DNA of 64,000 nucleotides from Desertibacillus haloalkaliphilus (lineage in GTDB: Bacteria; Bacillota; Bacilli; Bacillales; KJ1-10-99), in NCBI RefSeq assembly GCF_019039105.1, contig NZ_JAHPIV010000001.1, positions 62,001 through 126,000 of the forward strand, given 5' to 3'. Position 1 is the first letter of the stretch, and every line of letters begins with the position of its first letter. The translations under genes were made by a program, and so were the position numbers. The notes under the pieces are model-generated. The model was not told where the DNA came from and searched no databases. It was given only the letters and a program-made list of their open reading frames with translations. Below, piece after piece: positions 17,493-25,396 of the stretch.

Positions 17493-18137
17493 CTATTGAT
17501 TAGGGTAGTAATACGTTTCTATATTTACTGAGAATGCAATCACTTCAGATGGATTTTCAGCAAAGAGGAGCTGTTGTTCATTTGGTTGGGTAAAGTTAAC
17601 TTGTAGGATTGAAGTTAGCCGCTCTCTTGTTTCTAACTCTTCTAGAAATGATAAGAAGTGATCATAATCTGGAGAAACAACTTGAAGTGACAAACCGAGC
17701 ACATACACACCCTCTGGCGGTGTTAGTTCAGGTCCAGGCTCCTCACCTGCCTCTGCTTGCTCTTGTTCACGTTCTTCGTTCCGATAATTGACCACACTCT
17801 CATCCAATGCCCCATCATATTGATTGAAGGAAATCGATTCAATTCGACTGTTACTTACGGTCTCTACCTCACTTAATGACAGTAAATACCCGTCAACCTC
17901 ACGATCAAGTGGCATTTGCCGTTCAAGCTGTGTAAGATTGGCGTCCGTTGCACCTCCTCGTTCAATTTCTGATCGCAACGCCGCAATTTGTCGTTCTTCA
18001 GCTGTGATCAACTGTTCAAATTCACTCTTTTCATGTTCTAACGGGAGGAGAAAAAAATAATAGAACAACGCTAACAATGAAAATAGAAACGCCAGACTGA
18101 CTAAAAGCTTAGAGCGATTTTCAATGAGCCATTCCAT
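17493..18137 (-). CDS. pilO: PilO-like type IV pilus assembly protein
   Basis: Membrane alignment component that pairs with PilN. It has 214 residues with a single transmembrane helix at about 9-30 (SKLLVSLAFLFSLLALFYYFF), a coiled coil near 33-65, then a compact alpha/beta domain including GVYVLGLSLQVVSPDYDHFLS, as in the PilO family. An acidic linker (NEEREQEQAEAGEEPGPE) is unusual. The start lies 17 bases inside pilN. Identification rests on the pilM-pilN-pilO order and topology. Confidence 0.82.
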   Translation of the reverse strand: MEWLIENRSKLLVSLAFLFSLLALFYYFFLLPLEHEKSEFEQLITAEERQIAALRSEIERGGATDANLTQLERQMPLDREVDGYLLSLSEVETVSNSRIESISFNQYDGALDESVVNYRNEEREQEQAEAGEEPGPELTPPEGVYVLGLSLQVVSPDYDHFLSFLEELETRERLTSILQVNFTQPNEQQLLFAENPSEVIAFSVNIETYYYPNQ

Positions 18138-18714
18138 GACGACTTCTCTCCTCCTTCCTTAATTCAAGCGGATCTGCTTGCAGTGACAAACTTACATCAT
18201 AACGAGGTATGACCTTAAATTGGTTGGTCTCTCCTTCATGTTCAAACGTATGTACCGAGTTGATTTGCACATCGGCAACAAACGCTGACCGTTCTAATTC
18301 AGTCACATATGCAGCTACGTCCTCTAATGTTTCGAATTGAACTTGAATGCCTGTTTGACGGTTTTGATAATTATACGAGCTTAAATAGCCGTGGCTAGGT
18401 AAGCGCATATTCAAATCTGAAATGAAGATTGTCGTCGGTACTTGGAGGCCTTCTGTATAATCAATCGCTTCACGTAAGCGAATACCGATTTCCTCTCCTT
18501 GAACAATCCCAACCTCTTCCTCAAGGTCCGCTCGTTCTATCACAAGGCGGTGATATTCTTGTTCAGCCGATTCGACATCTGCTTTTAGACTCATATACAT
18601 CACAAGTAAAGCCGTCGTAAACAAAATAAAAATCAGTGCAAAGATGACCAATGTGACCGTAAAAAGAGGACGTTTTTTCTCACGATTAGGAAGTAAGTTG
18701 ATATCAACTAACAA
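18121..18714 (-). CDS. pilN: PilN-like type IV pilus assembly protein
   Basis: Bitopic inner-membrane component that binds PilM through its short cytoplasmic N-terminus. The sequence opens MLVDINLLPNREKKR. The INLLP motif is the PilN signature contacting the PilM groove. A transmembrane helix follows at about 18-42, then a coiled coil and an alpha/beta periplasmic-type domain. It has 197 residues and starts one base after pilM ends. Confidence is high because of the motif. Confidence 0.9.
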   Translation of the reverse strand: MLVDINLLPNREKKRPLFTVTLVIFALIFILFTTALLVMYMSLKADVESAEQEYHRLVIERADLEEEVGIVQGEEIGIRLREAIDYTEGLQVPTTIFISDLNMRLPSHGYLSSYNYQNRQTGIQVQFETLEDVAAYVTELERSAFVADVQINSVHTFEHEGETNQFKVIPRYDVSLSLQADPLELRKEERSRHGMAH

Positions 18715-18715
18715 G

Positions 18716-19708
18716 TTATGTCACCTCTTTCAACGACAGCCCGATCGTCGCTATAAACCCTTGCGAAAATGACTGTTTTCCATCAGTCTCTTTTGCTTCC
18801 GTGATTGAAACTGGAATTTCAACACGCTCAGCGAGCTGTTCTTTAATGCCAGTGAGGTACGGATGATCACCAGTGACTATGATGTTTGTCACTTGCTTGT
18901 TCCCTTGGTGCATCGAATAGCGGTAAAAGTTTAAAATTCGCTCAATCTCCTGGAGCTGATCATCAAGTTTGGACCAAATCTCTTCTTCATTCCCTTTGTA
19001 ACGCCAGCTTAACTGCTTCGTTTCTTGTTGATAGCTGCTTGTCCACGCATCGTTTCCGAGGTCAAGCGTTTGATGTCGAATAAATTCAGGGTGATGCTCT
19101 GAAAAAATACTAATATTCACAGTCGTTAAATCGAACTTCGCAAACAAGTAATTGCTCTTCGTCGCGGCAATATCTTGTTGATAAAAATAACGATATAACG
19201 CAAGCGCTGTCACATCGGCTGCTATAGGCTTAAGCTTTGCTTCATCTAGTAATTCAGTATATGTAAGAACTTCATCCTCTGGGGCCGCAAATAAAAATCC
19301 CTCACGAACGTCTTGCCCTTCGACTGCTGGCAAAACATGAACATCAAGGACCGGATTAGAAAACGGCAAGTGAATCGAGCTACCAAGCTCCATCATTATA
19401 TAGCCATTGACCTCATCATCAGCAACATCTAATGGGACCTCAACCTTTTTCATAATCACAGTTGAATCTGGAACAAAAAACTGCACTGGTCTGTTTTTAA
19501 TGCCCCAATCGCGGACACAACTCTCGATCATACCGACAAAGGCTAGCTCGTCAACAACCTTCCCATTTTCGACGATTCCCGCCGGTAACTCTCGTTCACG
19601 CGTACGCACGACGCCAGGCAGTGTATGATTTTTATTTTCAACCATTCGAACGACGTAATCGTTGATCGTTAGACTAATCGTTTTTTTATTCGCTTTAAAC
19701 GTAAACAT
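18716..19708 (-). CDS. pilM: PilM-like type IV pilus actin-fold ATPase
   Basis: Cytoplasmic FtsA/actin-fold protein that links the pilus motor to PilN-PilO. The sequence has ISLTINDYVVRMVE near the start, FFVPDSTVIMKKVEVP and IMMELGSSIHLPFSNPVLDVHVLP at about 80-130, and IIVTGDHPYLTGI near the end. I chose the ATG at 19706-19708 (330 residues), preceded by AAAGGAG. The longer reading frame begins inside an upstream hairpin and gives an atypical N-terminus. It is first of pilM-pilN-pilO. Confidence 0.87.
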   Translation of the reverse strand: MFTFKANKKTISLTINDYVVRMVENKNHTLPGVVRTRERELPAGIVENGKVVDELAFVGMIESCVRDWGIKNRPVQFFVPDSTVIMKKVEVPLDVADDEVNGYIMMELGSSIHLPFSNPVLDVHVLPAVEGQDVREGFLFAAPEDEVLTYTELLDEAKLKPIAADVTALALYRYFYQQDIAATKSNYLFAKFDLTTVNISIFSEHHPEFIRHQTLDLGNDAWTSSYQQETKQLSWRYKGNEEEIWSKLDDQLQEIERILNFYRYSMHQGNKQVTNIIVTGDHPYLTGIKEQLAERVEIPVSITEAKETDGKQSFSQGFIATIGLSLKEVT

Positions 19709-19791
19709 TGCTACGGTCTCTCCTTTGTCGTCAAACCCTCGAATCAGCTTATCCTCTCTGTTCAGGAAGCCCGTCTGGGTCCCTAAAACGG

Positions 19792-19821
19792 AAAAGCCTA
19801 GGATAAGCACCTAGGCCTTTT
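19792..19821 (-). terminator. hairpin in the pilD-pilM interval
   Basis: AAAAGCCTAGG and CCTAGGCCTTTT are inverted repeats with a short loop and a weak four-T run on the minus strand. It could attenuate transcription from the peptidase gene into pilM. The 187-bp interval also holds TTGACA at about 19885-19890, but with no matching -10. Confidence 0.6.
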
Positions 19822-19895
19822 GTTACATGGTAATAATCTTATTTCAGTATAAACGATATGACCTTCTAGTGGTAGAGCACTGCTGTCAAAAACAA

Positions 19896-20648
19896 TTAGA
19901 GAAATTGTACATACCAATGCCAAAGGCTTTCCCCGAAGAAATAAATGACAAGCGCACCGATCGCAATAAAAGGACCAAAAGGGATGGGATTTTTACGCTT
20001 CACTTTTCCTGTCATCATCATTATTCCCCCAACAACAGCACCGATAAACGTTGCAGCAAACAATGTTAACAGCACGTCACGCGTCCCGAGTATGAACCCG
20101 AGCACAGCAAAAAGCTTAACATCCCCGCCCCCCATACCACCACGGCTGACGATGGCAATCAAATAGAGAAGTCCGCCACCTACAAAAAAACCAACAATCC
20201 CGTCCCACCATGGCTCATGTGGAATAAGCACAGTGATTGGAATGAAAACGATAAAGAAAAACAATAAAATTTTATTTGGTATAAGCATCTTATGTAAGTC
20301 AGAAATCGTAATGATGACCAGTAACGAAATGAGAAGGAGTGCAATTAATAACTCACTCGTCCAGCCAACGAGCACGGCTGCGACTAAAAACAAACACGCC
20401 GTTAGCCCTTCAAATAACGGATACTTGATAGACACCTTCGTCCCGCAGCCTTTACACGTTCCTCGCTGAAATAGATACGATAGCACCGGAATCAACTCAG
20501 ATGCTGATAAGGTACGCTGACAGCGCGGACAATGCGAGCGCGGCTTGACAATTGATTCGCCATCAGCAACACGAATACCGACAACATTGTAAAAAGAGCC
20601 AAGGACAAGGCCGAGGATGAATATATAAATATAAAGGATCGTTTCCAT
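19896..20648 (-). CDS. comC: prepilin peptidase (PilD/ComC)
   Basis: Membrane aspartyl protease that cuts the leader from prepilins, and in most homologues methylates the new N-terminus. The 250-residue protein has the tetracysteine zinc motif C40-C43 and C65-C68 in the cytoplasmic loop, and catalytic aspartates D117 (TISDLHKMLIP) and D176 (GGMGGGDVKLF). About eight helices follow. The position between folC and spoIIB is that of B. subtilis comC; here it sits within a full pilus locus. Its start follows a terminator by about 15 bp, with AAGGA as binding site. Confidence 0.95.
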   Translation of the reverse strand: METILYIYIFILGLVLGSFYNVVGIRVADGESIVKPRSHCPRCQRTLSASELIPVLSYLFQRGTCKGCGTKVSIKYPLFEGLTACLFLVAAVLVGWTSELLIALLLISLLVIITISDLHKMLIPNKILLFFFIVFIPITVLIPHEPWWDGIVGFFVGGGLLYLIAIVSRGGMGGGDVKLFAVLGFILGTRDVLLTLFAATFIGAVVGGIMMMTGKVKRKNPIPFGPFIAIGALVIYFFGESLWHWYVQFL

Positions 20649-20665
20649 GAGATCAGTCCTTATTT

Positions 20666-20710
20666 AAAAATAGAGTGGAAACTAGTTTATTAGGTTCCCA
20701 CTCTATTTTT
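20666..20710 (-). terminator. strong terminator behind the major pilin gene
   Basis: On the minus strand AAAATAGAGTGG and CCACTCTATTTT form a long stem, extended by AAC/GTT, ending in a T-run. It isolates the pilin transcript from the peptidase gene. Confidence 0.85.
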
Positions 20711-20735
20711 GTAACGTCTTTAACTTTCTGTTTGC

Positions 20736-21164
20736 CTATTCTTCCAGACCTTCTAGATAATCGATAATTTCTTGTTCAGTAACAAGACCGTCAACATCAT
20801 TTATTTCATCTAAATCAGCTACATCATGCCCATCAATCGTCCAATCAGCTTCCGTACGAGCAACAGTAATCCCTACATCATCCAAGTCTACACCATCAAT
20901 ATAACGTGTAAGTTCATCATTATCACAACCGTCGTTATCAGCACAATCCCTATTTGCCTCAGCACTACTAGCTGCATATAGCTTAGCACCTGAGATAATA
21001 TTTAACGCATCAGAGGCGGTTGCACGATCATCCGTATCCCCAATTATATTCCCAATCGCCGGCACAGCAATCGCTGCGATGATTCCTAAAATAACAACAA
21101 CGGCTAACAGTTCGATCAACGTTAGACCGCGTTGATCCTTTAATAATTTCATTCGTTTGATCAT
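20736..21164 (-). CDS. major type IV pilin (acidic prepilin)
   Basis: Probable structural subunit of the pilus. It has a short basic leader ending in glycine (DQRG, cut after residue 13), then LTLIELLAVVVILGIIAAIA with Glu5 in place, the class III signal and polymerisation helix of type IV pilins. The globular part is very acidic (DDVG, DLDEINDVDG, EQEIIDYLEGLEE) and has a close cysteine pair in DCADNDGC, an Asp-rich loop that might bind calcium. I chose the ATG at 21162-21164 (142 residues), preceded by AAAGGAGAG. It has its own promoter, riboswitch-like leader and terminators. Called the major subunit because of this and its size. Confidence 0.88.
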   Translation of the reverse strand: MIKRMKLLKDQRGLTLIELLAVVVILGIIAAIAVPAIGNIIGDTDDRATASDALNIISGAKLYAASSAEANRDCADNDGCDNDELTRYIDGVDLDDVGITVARTEADWTIDGHDVADLDEINDVDGLVTEQEIIDYLEGLEE

Positions 21165-21207
21165 TCTTCTCTCTCCTTTGTTTTCTAAAATCATTACAAC
21201 GTTCTAT

Positions 21208-21250
21208 AAAAAAGACCAATTTTATATTGCATCGCAAAACAAAATTGGTC
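21208..21250 (-). terminator. leader terminator upstream of the pilin gene
   Basis: On the minus strand GACCAATTTT pairs with AAAATTGGTC and is followed by six T, about 45 bases before the pilin ATG. This is a transcription terminator in a 5' leader, the expression platform of a regulated leader. Confidence 0.85.
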
Positions 21251-21368
21251 GGTTGCACTAATCGCTCCGGGTTATCCAAGTGCCCAAATGAAGATAACCG
21301 TTCTTTGCGTCCCTTTTTATCATCGTCGTTTTTACCTAGGAAAACACGACTACTTTGTTTCCTACCTA
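21247..21368 (-). ncRNA. candidate cyclic-di-GMP-I (GEMM-type) riboswitch of the pilin gene
   Basis: The minus-strand leader carries GGGACGCAAAG (21303-21313), the hallmark segment of GEMM-I aptamers, preceded by an AGGTAAAAAC block resembling the GGCAAAC partner. A stem GGTTATC/GATAACC follows. The 5' end GGTAGG can pair, with one mismatch, with CCGACC at the 3' end, which is also the start of the terminator stem. So P1 and the terminator would exclude each other, suggesting ligand-dependent antitermination. The first internal hairpin pairs poorly, so this is a divergent member or a different leader class. Confidence 0.55.
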
Positions 21369-21372
21369 GAAT

Positions 21373-21401
21373 TTTATACCATAGAATAGACCAATTGTAT
21401 A
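21373..21401 (-). promoter_or_regulatory. extended -10 promoter of the pilin gene
   Basis: On the minus strand TATACA (21396-21401), 17 bases, then TGG-TATAAA (-10 at 21373-21378). The TG dinucleotide gives an extended -10. The start would be near 21366, just at the first stem of the leader. Confidence 0.7.
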
Positions 21402-21409
21402 GCTATTTT

Positions 21410-22618
21410 TTAAAAAGCGTTAAAAATTTCAAACATTGGTAACATAATCGCTAAGACGATTGTCCCGACGATGCCGGCTAATAACACAATCATTAATGGT
21501 TCGATTAACGATTTTAGAGAATCGACACTTCGTTCTACCTCATCTTCATAAAAGTCCGCCACTTTTGCGAGCATTAAATCTAAGGATCCCGTCTCTTCAC
21601 CGATTTGCACCATTTGTGATACGAGTGGTGGAAAGACCCAGCTATCTTCAAGTGGCTGTGCTAATGAATTCCCCTTTTCAAGGCTATCTCTCGCTTCAAA
21701 AATCACCTTTCCAAGCACCGGATGATCGACGACCTTTTCAACGATCGTTAATGCTTGCAGGATCGGTACCGAGCTTGCAAACAATGATGAGAGCGTACGC
21801 GTCATTCTTGCGACAGCCGCTTTCTGTAATAGTTTCCCGAACAGCGGAGTTTTTAAACTGATATAGCCGATCCAATAACTGACACGTTCATCTCGTTTTT
21901 GTAAAAGAATGATGCCTATAACAATTAGGGCGATTACTAAAATCAACAGCCACCAATACGCTTGGACGAAGTCACTTGCGTCTAGGACGAAGACTGTAAT
22001 TGCAGGCAGCTGGGCGTCGAATTGGGCAAACATATCAACAAACGTTGGTACGACAGAAGCTAATAAAAACATCACAACCCCGACCGTCACTAGCCCGATC
22101 GCAATTGGATAGCTCATCGCTGATTGAATTTTCTTTTTGAGTTGGAATTGCTTTTCAAAATAAGTGGCTAGCCGGTCGAGCGTTTCATCCAAATTCCCAC
22201 TCGCTTCACCAGCCTTCATCATGTTCACAAACATTGATGGGAAGACTTTGCGATGCTTTTCCACCGCAGCAGAGATCGCTGTACCTTTTTGTAAATCTTC
22301 GTCCATTTGCTGAAGGACTTTTTTTAATGCTTTACTTTCTGTTTGCTTCGCTAAGATTCTCGTCGCATCAATAATCGTAATCCCCGCTCGTATTAACGTC
22401 GCGAACTGGCGGCAGTAAATGACGAAGTCCTGGCTTTTGACGGGATTTCCGATCGTGATGTCTTGCTTCCATATGCTTGGCTGCGTTTCAACGATCTCAA
22501 TTGGCATCAGGTTCATTTCCCTTAACATTTGGACAGCCTGATTTTTAGAGCGGCTTTCTATGGTGCCTTTCTTCCGTTGACCACGACGGTTCTTTCCAAT
22601 GTATTTGTACGTTGGCAT
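21410..22618 (-). CDS. pilC: type IV pilus inner-membrane platform protein PilC
   Basis: Polytopic platform on which the extension and retraction ATPases act. It has two T2SSF repeats, at about 70-190 and 270-390, each with a GxxSGNLDETLDRL-like or GEETGSLDLMLAKV motif, and three membrane helices near 170-190, 215-240 and 375-395. The start MPTYKYIGKNRRGQ is typical, so I chose the ATG at 22616-22618 instead of one four codons upstream inside pilT. 402 residues. Confidence 0.93.
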   Translation of the reverse strand: MPTYKYIGKNRRGQRKKGTIESRSKNQAVQMLREMNLMPIEIVETQPSIWKQDITIGNPVKSQDFVIYCRQFATLIRAGITIIDATRILAKQTESKALKKVLQQMDEDLQKGTAISAAVEKHRKVFPSMFVNMMKAGEASGNLDETLDRLATYFEKQFQLKKKIQSAMSYPIAIGLVTVGVVMFLLASVVPTFVDMFAQFDAQLPAITVFVLDASDFVQAYWWLLILVIALIVIGIILLQKRDERVSYWIGYISLKTPLFGKLLQKAAVARMTRTLSSLFASSVPILQALTIVEKVVDHPVLGKVIFEARDSLEKGNSLAQPLEDSWVFPPLVSQMVQIGEETGSLDLMLAKVADFYEDEVERSVDSLKSLIEPLMIVLLAGIVGTIVLAIMLPMFEIFNAF

Positions 22619-22619
22619 C

Positions 22620-23660
22620 TTACACTTCACCGTCGCCTAAATATTGTGTAGCAATGTCAGCTGAAATCCGCTTTTGGTCACGAAGTTGCTTGATCGCCAT
22701 TTCAAGTGTGTGCATGCCTTGGGCTCGGCTCGTTTGCATCACACTTTTAATTTGATGGTTTTTCTCATTACGGATCAGATTCGCCACTGATGGCTGATTA
22801 ACGAGCACTTCTGTCGCAGCTACTCGGCCTTTCCCATCTGCTGCTGGAAATAAGCGCTGGGCGACGATGCCAACGAGAGTCGCTGCCAGCTGGATACGAA
22901 TTTGTGGCTGTTGATGTGGTGGGAACACATCAATGATTCGGTCAATCGTCTGTGGTGCACTGCTCGTATGAAGCGTTGCTAAAACAAGGTGCCCTGTTTC
23001 CGCTGCGGTAATCGCAGTGGAAATCGTCTCTAGGTCACGCATTTCACCGACAAGGATAATATCGGGGTCTTGACGTAACGATGCCCGTAAGCCGTTCGCA
23101 AACTTTTCAGTATCAAAACCAACCTCCCGTTGATTGATAATGCTGAGCTGATGCTTGTGAAGATACTCGATCGGATCTTCTAGCGTAATGATGTGCTTGG
23201 AGTAGTTGCGGTTAATGTAATCAATCATCGCTGCTAGCGTTGTTGATTTCCCTGATCCTGTTGGTCCAGTCACTAAAATTAACCCTTGTGGCTTCTCCGC
23301 TAACGTTTGTAACACCGCTGGCATTTGTAAATCTTCTAAACTAGGTACCTTCGTTGGTATCACCCTGGCAACAAAGCTGATGCATGAGCGTTGCCGATAG
23401 ACATTTAAGCGAAAACGTGAGACACCAGGGATTCCGTAAGAAAAGTCATATTCCCCTCGTTCAACAAAGTCATCCCAGTGTTTCTCTGGAATGAGTGCTC
23501 TCGCCATTGCTTCTGTTTCACTCGGAGTGAGCGCTTCTTTCCCATACTGCTTTAACGACCCGTTGATGCGAACAATCGGTGGCGCTCCAACGGTAATGTG
23601 TAAATCAGATGCATTCGTTTCAAAGGCGAGCTTTAGTAAATCTTCAACCTGTTCTTTCAT
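22620..23660 (-). CDS. pilT: pilus retraction ATPase PilT
   Basis: Hexameric motor that depolymerises pili for twitching and DNA uptake. Walker A GPTGSGKSTT, the Asp box QDPDIILVGEMRD and a His box LVLATLHTSSA are present. The PilT-type C-terminal motif ANLIRNEKNHQIKSVMQT separates it from PilB. I chose the ATG at 23658-23660, well spaced from GGGGGTGA, over a GTG three codons upstream. 346 residues, normal for PilT. Confidence 0.94.
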   Translation of the reverse strand: MKEQVEDLLKLAFETNASDLHITVGAPPIVRINGSLKQYGKEALTPSETEAMARALIPEKHWDDFVERGEYDFSYGIPGVSRFRLNVYRQRSCISFVARVIPTKVPSLEDLQMPAVLQTLAEKPQGLILVTGPTGSGKSTTLAAMIDYINRNYSKHIITLEDPIEYLHKHQLSIINQREVGFDTEKFANGLRASLRQDPDIILVGEMRDLETISTAITAAETGHLVLATLHTSSAPQTIDRIIDVFPPHQQPQIRIQLAATLVGIVAQRLFPAADGKGRVAATEVLVNQPSVANLIRNEKNHQIKSVMQTSRAQGMHTLEMAIKQLRDQKRISADIATQYLGDGEV

Positions 23661-23676
23661 TATGTTCACCCCCTAT

Positions 23677-25332
23677 TTATTCCGCTAGTGACACTCGTAA
23701 AATTTCCTCAGTCGTTGTAATCCCCTGCTTCACTTTGATTAACCCGTCATCAATGAGAAAAATCGTTCCATTTTTTAACGCATAGCGACGAATCGCAGCA
23801 ATCGGTTCGTTGTTCATAATCATCGCACGGATCTCATCGTCGATGCGGAGGACTTCATGAATCGCAATCCTGCCACGGTAACCCGTCATATTACAGCTCG
23901 GACAGCCTTTTGCACGGTTGACTGTATTGATTGTTAAGCCACGTTTTTTAAAGATCTCTTTCTCACGTTCGGTTGCTTGTTCCGGTTCAGTACAGTCTCG
24001 ACAAACTCTACGCACAAGACGCTGTGAGACAACACCAGCAAGTGATGACGCGACTAAAAATGGCTCAATGCCCATGTCGATGAGGCGGGTAATCGTTGCA
24101 ATCGAATCATTCGTATGAAGAGTACTTAAAACGAGGTGCCCTGTTAATGACGCACGAACGGCAATTTGCGCCGTTTCAAGGTCACGAACTTCCCCGATCA
24201 TAATAATGTCTGGGTCTTGCCTTAAAATTGAACGCAATCCCCGCGCAAATGTCATGCCCGTATTCTCATTAACATTGACTTGTGAAACCCCCTCAAGCTG
24301 ATACTCAACCGGATCTTCAACGGTAATAATGTTCACTTCCTCGGTATTGAGTTTGTTGAGTGCGGCGTATAGGGTCGATGACTTCCCTGACCCTGTTGGT
24401 CCCGTAATTAAAACAATCCCATTCGGCTGGGTAATCATATTCATAAATAACGAATGGTTGTATTTGTTTAAACCAAGTTTATCAATGTTATTAATCGCTG
24501 AACTCAAATCAAGCAGCCTCATCACAATTTTTTCACCATAAATCGAAGGTAACGTTGCCACGCGAATATCAACCGGCTTAAAATTAATGTTCATCTTAAT
24601 CCGTCCATCCTGTGGGACACGACTTTCGGTAATATTCAAATTCGACATGATCTTAATTCGAGCAATAATGACATTTTGCATATGCTTTGGCAGCGTACGC
24701 TCGGTATGAAGCACACCATCAATACGATACCGGACGCGAACTTCATTTTCCTGTGGATCTATGTGAATGTCACTTGTTCGTTGTGTAACCGCATTTGTAA
24801 TGATTTGGTTGACGAGACGAACAACGGGAGAGTCATCATCGGTTATTCTTGTTTCCTCAATGTCCTCGTCGGTCGGTAGATCCCCCATCAATTCTTCCAT
24901 CGACTCTTGAAGGTCGTAGTGCTTGCTAATCATCCGCATTAATTCATCTTTGGTTGCAATCCCAGGCTCGATCTGAAAGCCTGTCGCCATTCTCAATTCT
25001 TCAATCACGAAATAATCCATTGGATCAGCCATTGCCACAAACAGCTTATTTCCTTCCTTTTTTAGCGGAATGACGTTATGACGTTTTGCAAGCTCTTTTG
25101 GAACCATCTTAACTAGGTTAGTGTCGATCGGATAACGGTGTAAGCTAATATGAGGAATCCCAAGCTGAAACTCAAGCACTTCAATTAATTGTTGTTCGGT
25201 AATGTACCCTTCCTGTAACAGCGCATCCCCTAGTTTTTGATCGGGTGATTTTTCCTTTAAGGCGACCTGTAATTGCTCTTCTGTAATTAACCCTGATTCA
25301 ACGAGCAAATCACCTAAACGTTTTCTTGCCAT
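23677..25332 (-). CDS. pilB: pilus extension ATPase PilB (GspE family)
   Basis: Assembly motor that drives pilin polymerisation. It has two N-terminal MshEN-type regions (about 5-150, repeated GDLLVESGLITEEQLQVAL and GDALLQEGYITEQQLIEVL), which in other PilB/MshE proteins bind cyclic di-GMP. A catalytic half follows with Walker A GPTGSGKSST, Asp box RQDPDIIMIGEVRD and His box. The zinc tetracysteine CRDC...CPSC lies near 447-485. I chose the ATG at 25330-25332 with AGGTGA six bases upstream. 551 residues. Confidence 0.94.
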   Translation of the reverse strand: MARKRLGDLLVESGLITEEQLQVALKEKSPDQKLGDALLQEGYITEQQLIEVLEFQLGIPHISLHRYPIDTNLVKMVPKELAKRHNVIPLKKEGNKLFVAMADPMDYFVIEELRMATGFQIEPGIATKDELMRMISKHYDLQESMEELMGDLPTDEDIEETRITDDDSPVVRLVNQIITNAVTQRTSDIHIDPQENEVRVRYRIDGVLHTERTLPKHMQNVIIARIKIMSNLNITESRVPQDGRIKMNINFKPVDIRVATLPSIYGEKIVMRLLDLSSAINNIDKLGLNKYNHSLFMNMITQPNGIVLITGPTGSGKSSTLYAALNKLNTEEVNIITVEDPVEYQLEGVSQVNVNENTGMTFARGLRSILRQDPDIIMIGEVRDLETAQIAVRASLTGHLVLSTLHTNDSIATITRLIDMGIEPFLVASSLAGVVSQRLVRRVCRDCTEPEQATEREKEIFKKRGLTINTVNRAKGCPSCNMTGYRGRIAIHEVLRIDDEIRAMIMNNEPIAAIRRYALKNGTIFLIDDGLIKVKQGITTTEEILRVSLAE

Positions 25333-25373
25333 TGTCACTCACCTGCTTTCCCTAATGGACCGTGTCTAAAAAA

Positions 25374-25396
25374 GCACCCCTTTTTGAACAGGCTCT
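25374..25396 (-). repeat. repeat end fragment after the VanW gene
   Basis: On the minus strand AGAGCCTGTTCAAAAAGGG is identical over 19 bases to the left end of the element at 27793. The stop codon of the VanW gene (25395-25397) is partly formed by this fragment. Confidence 0.65.
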
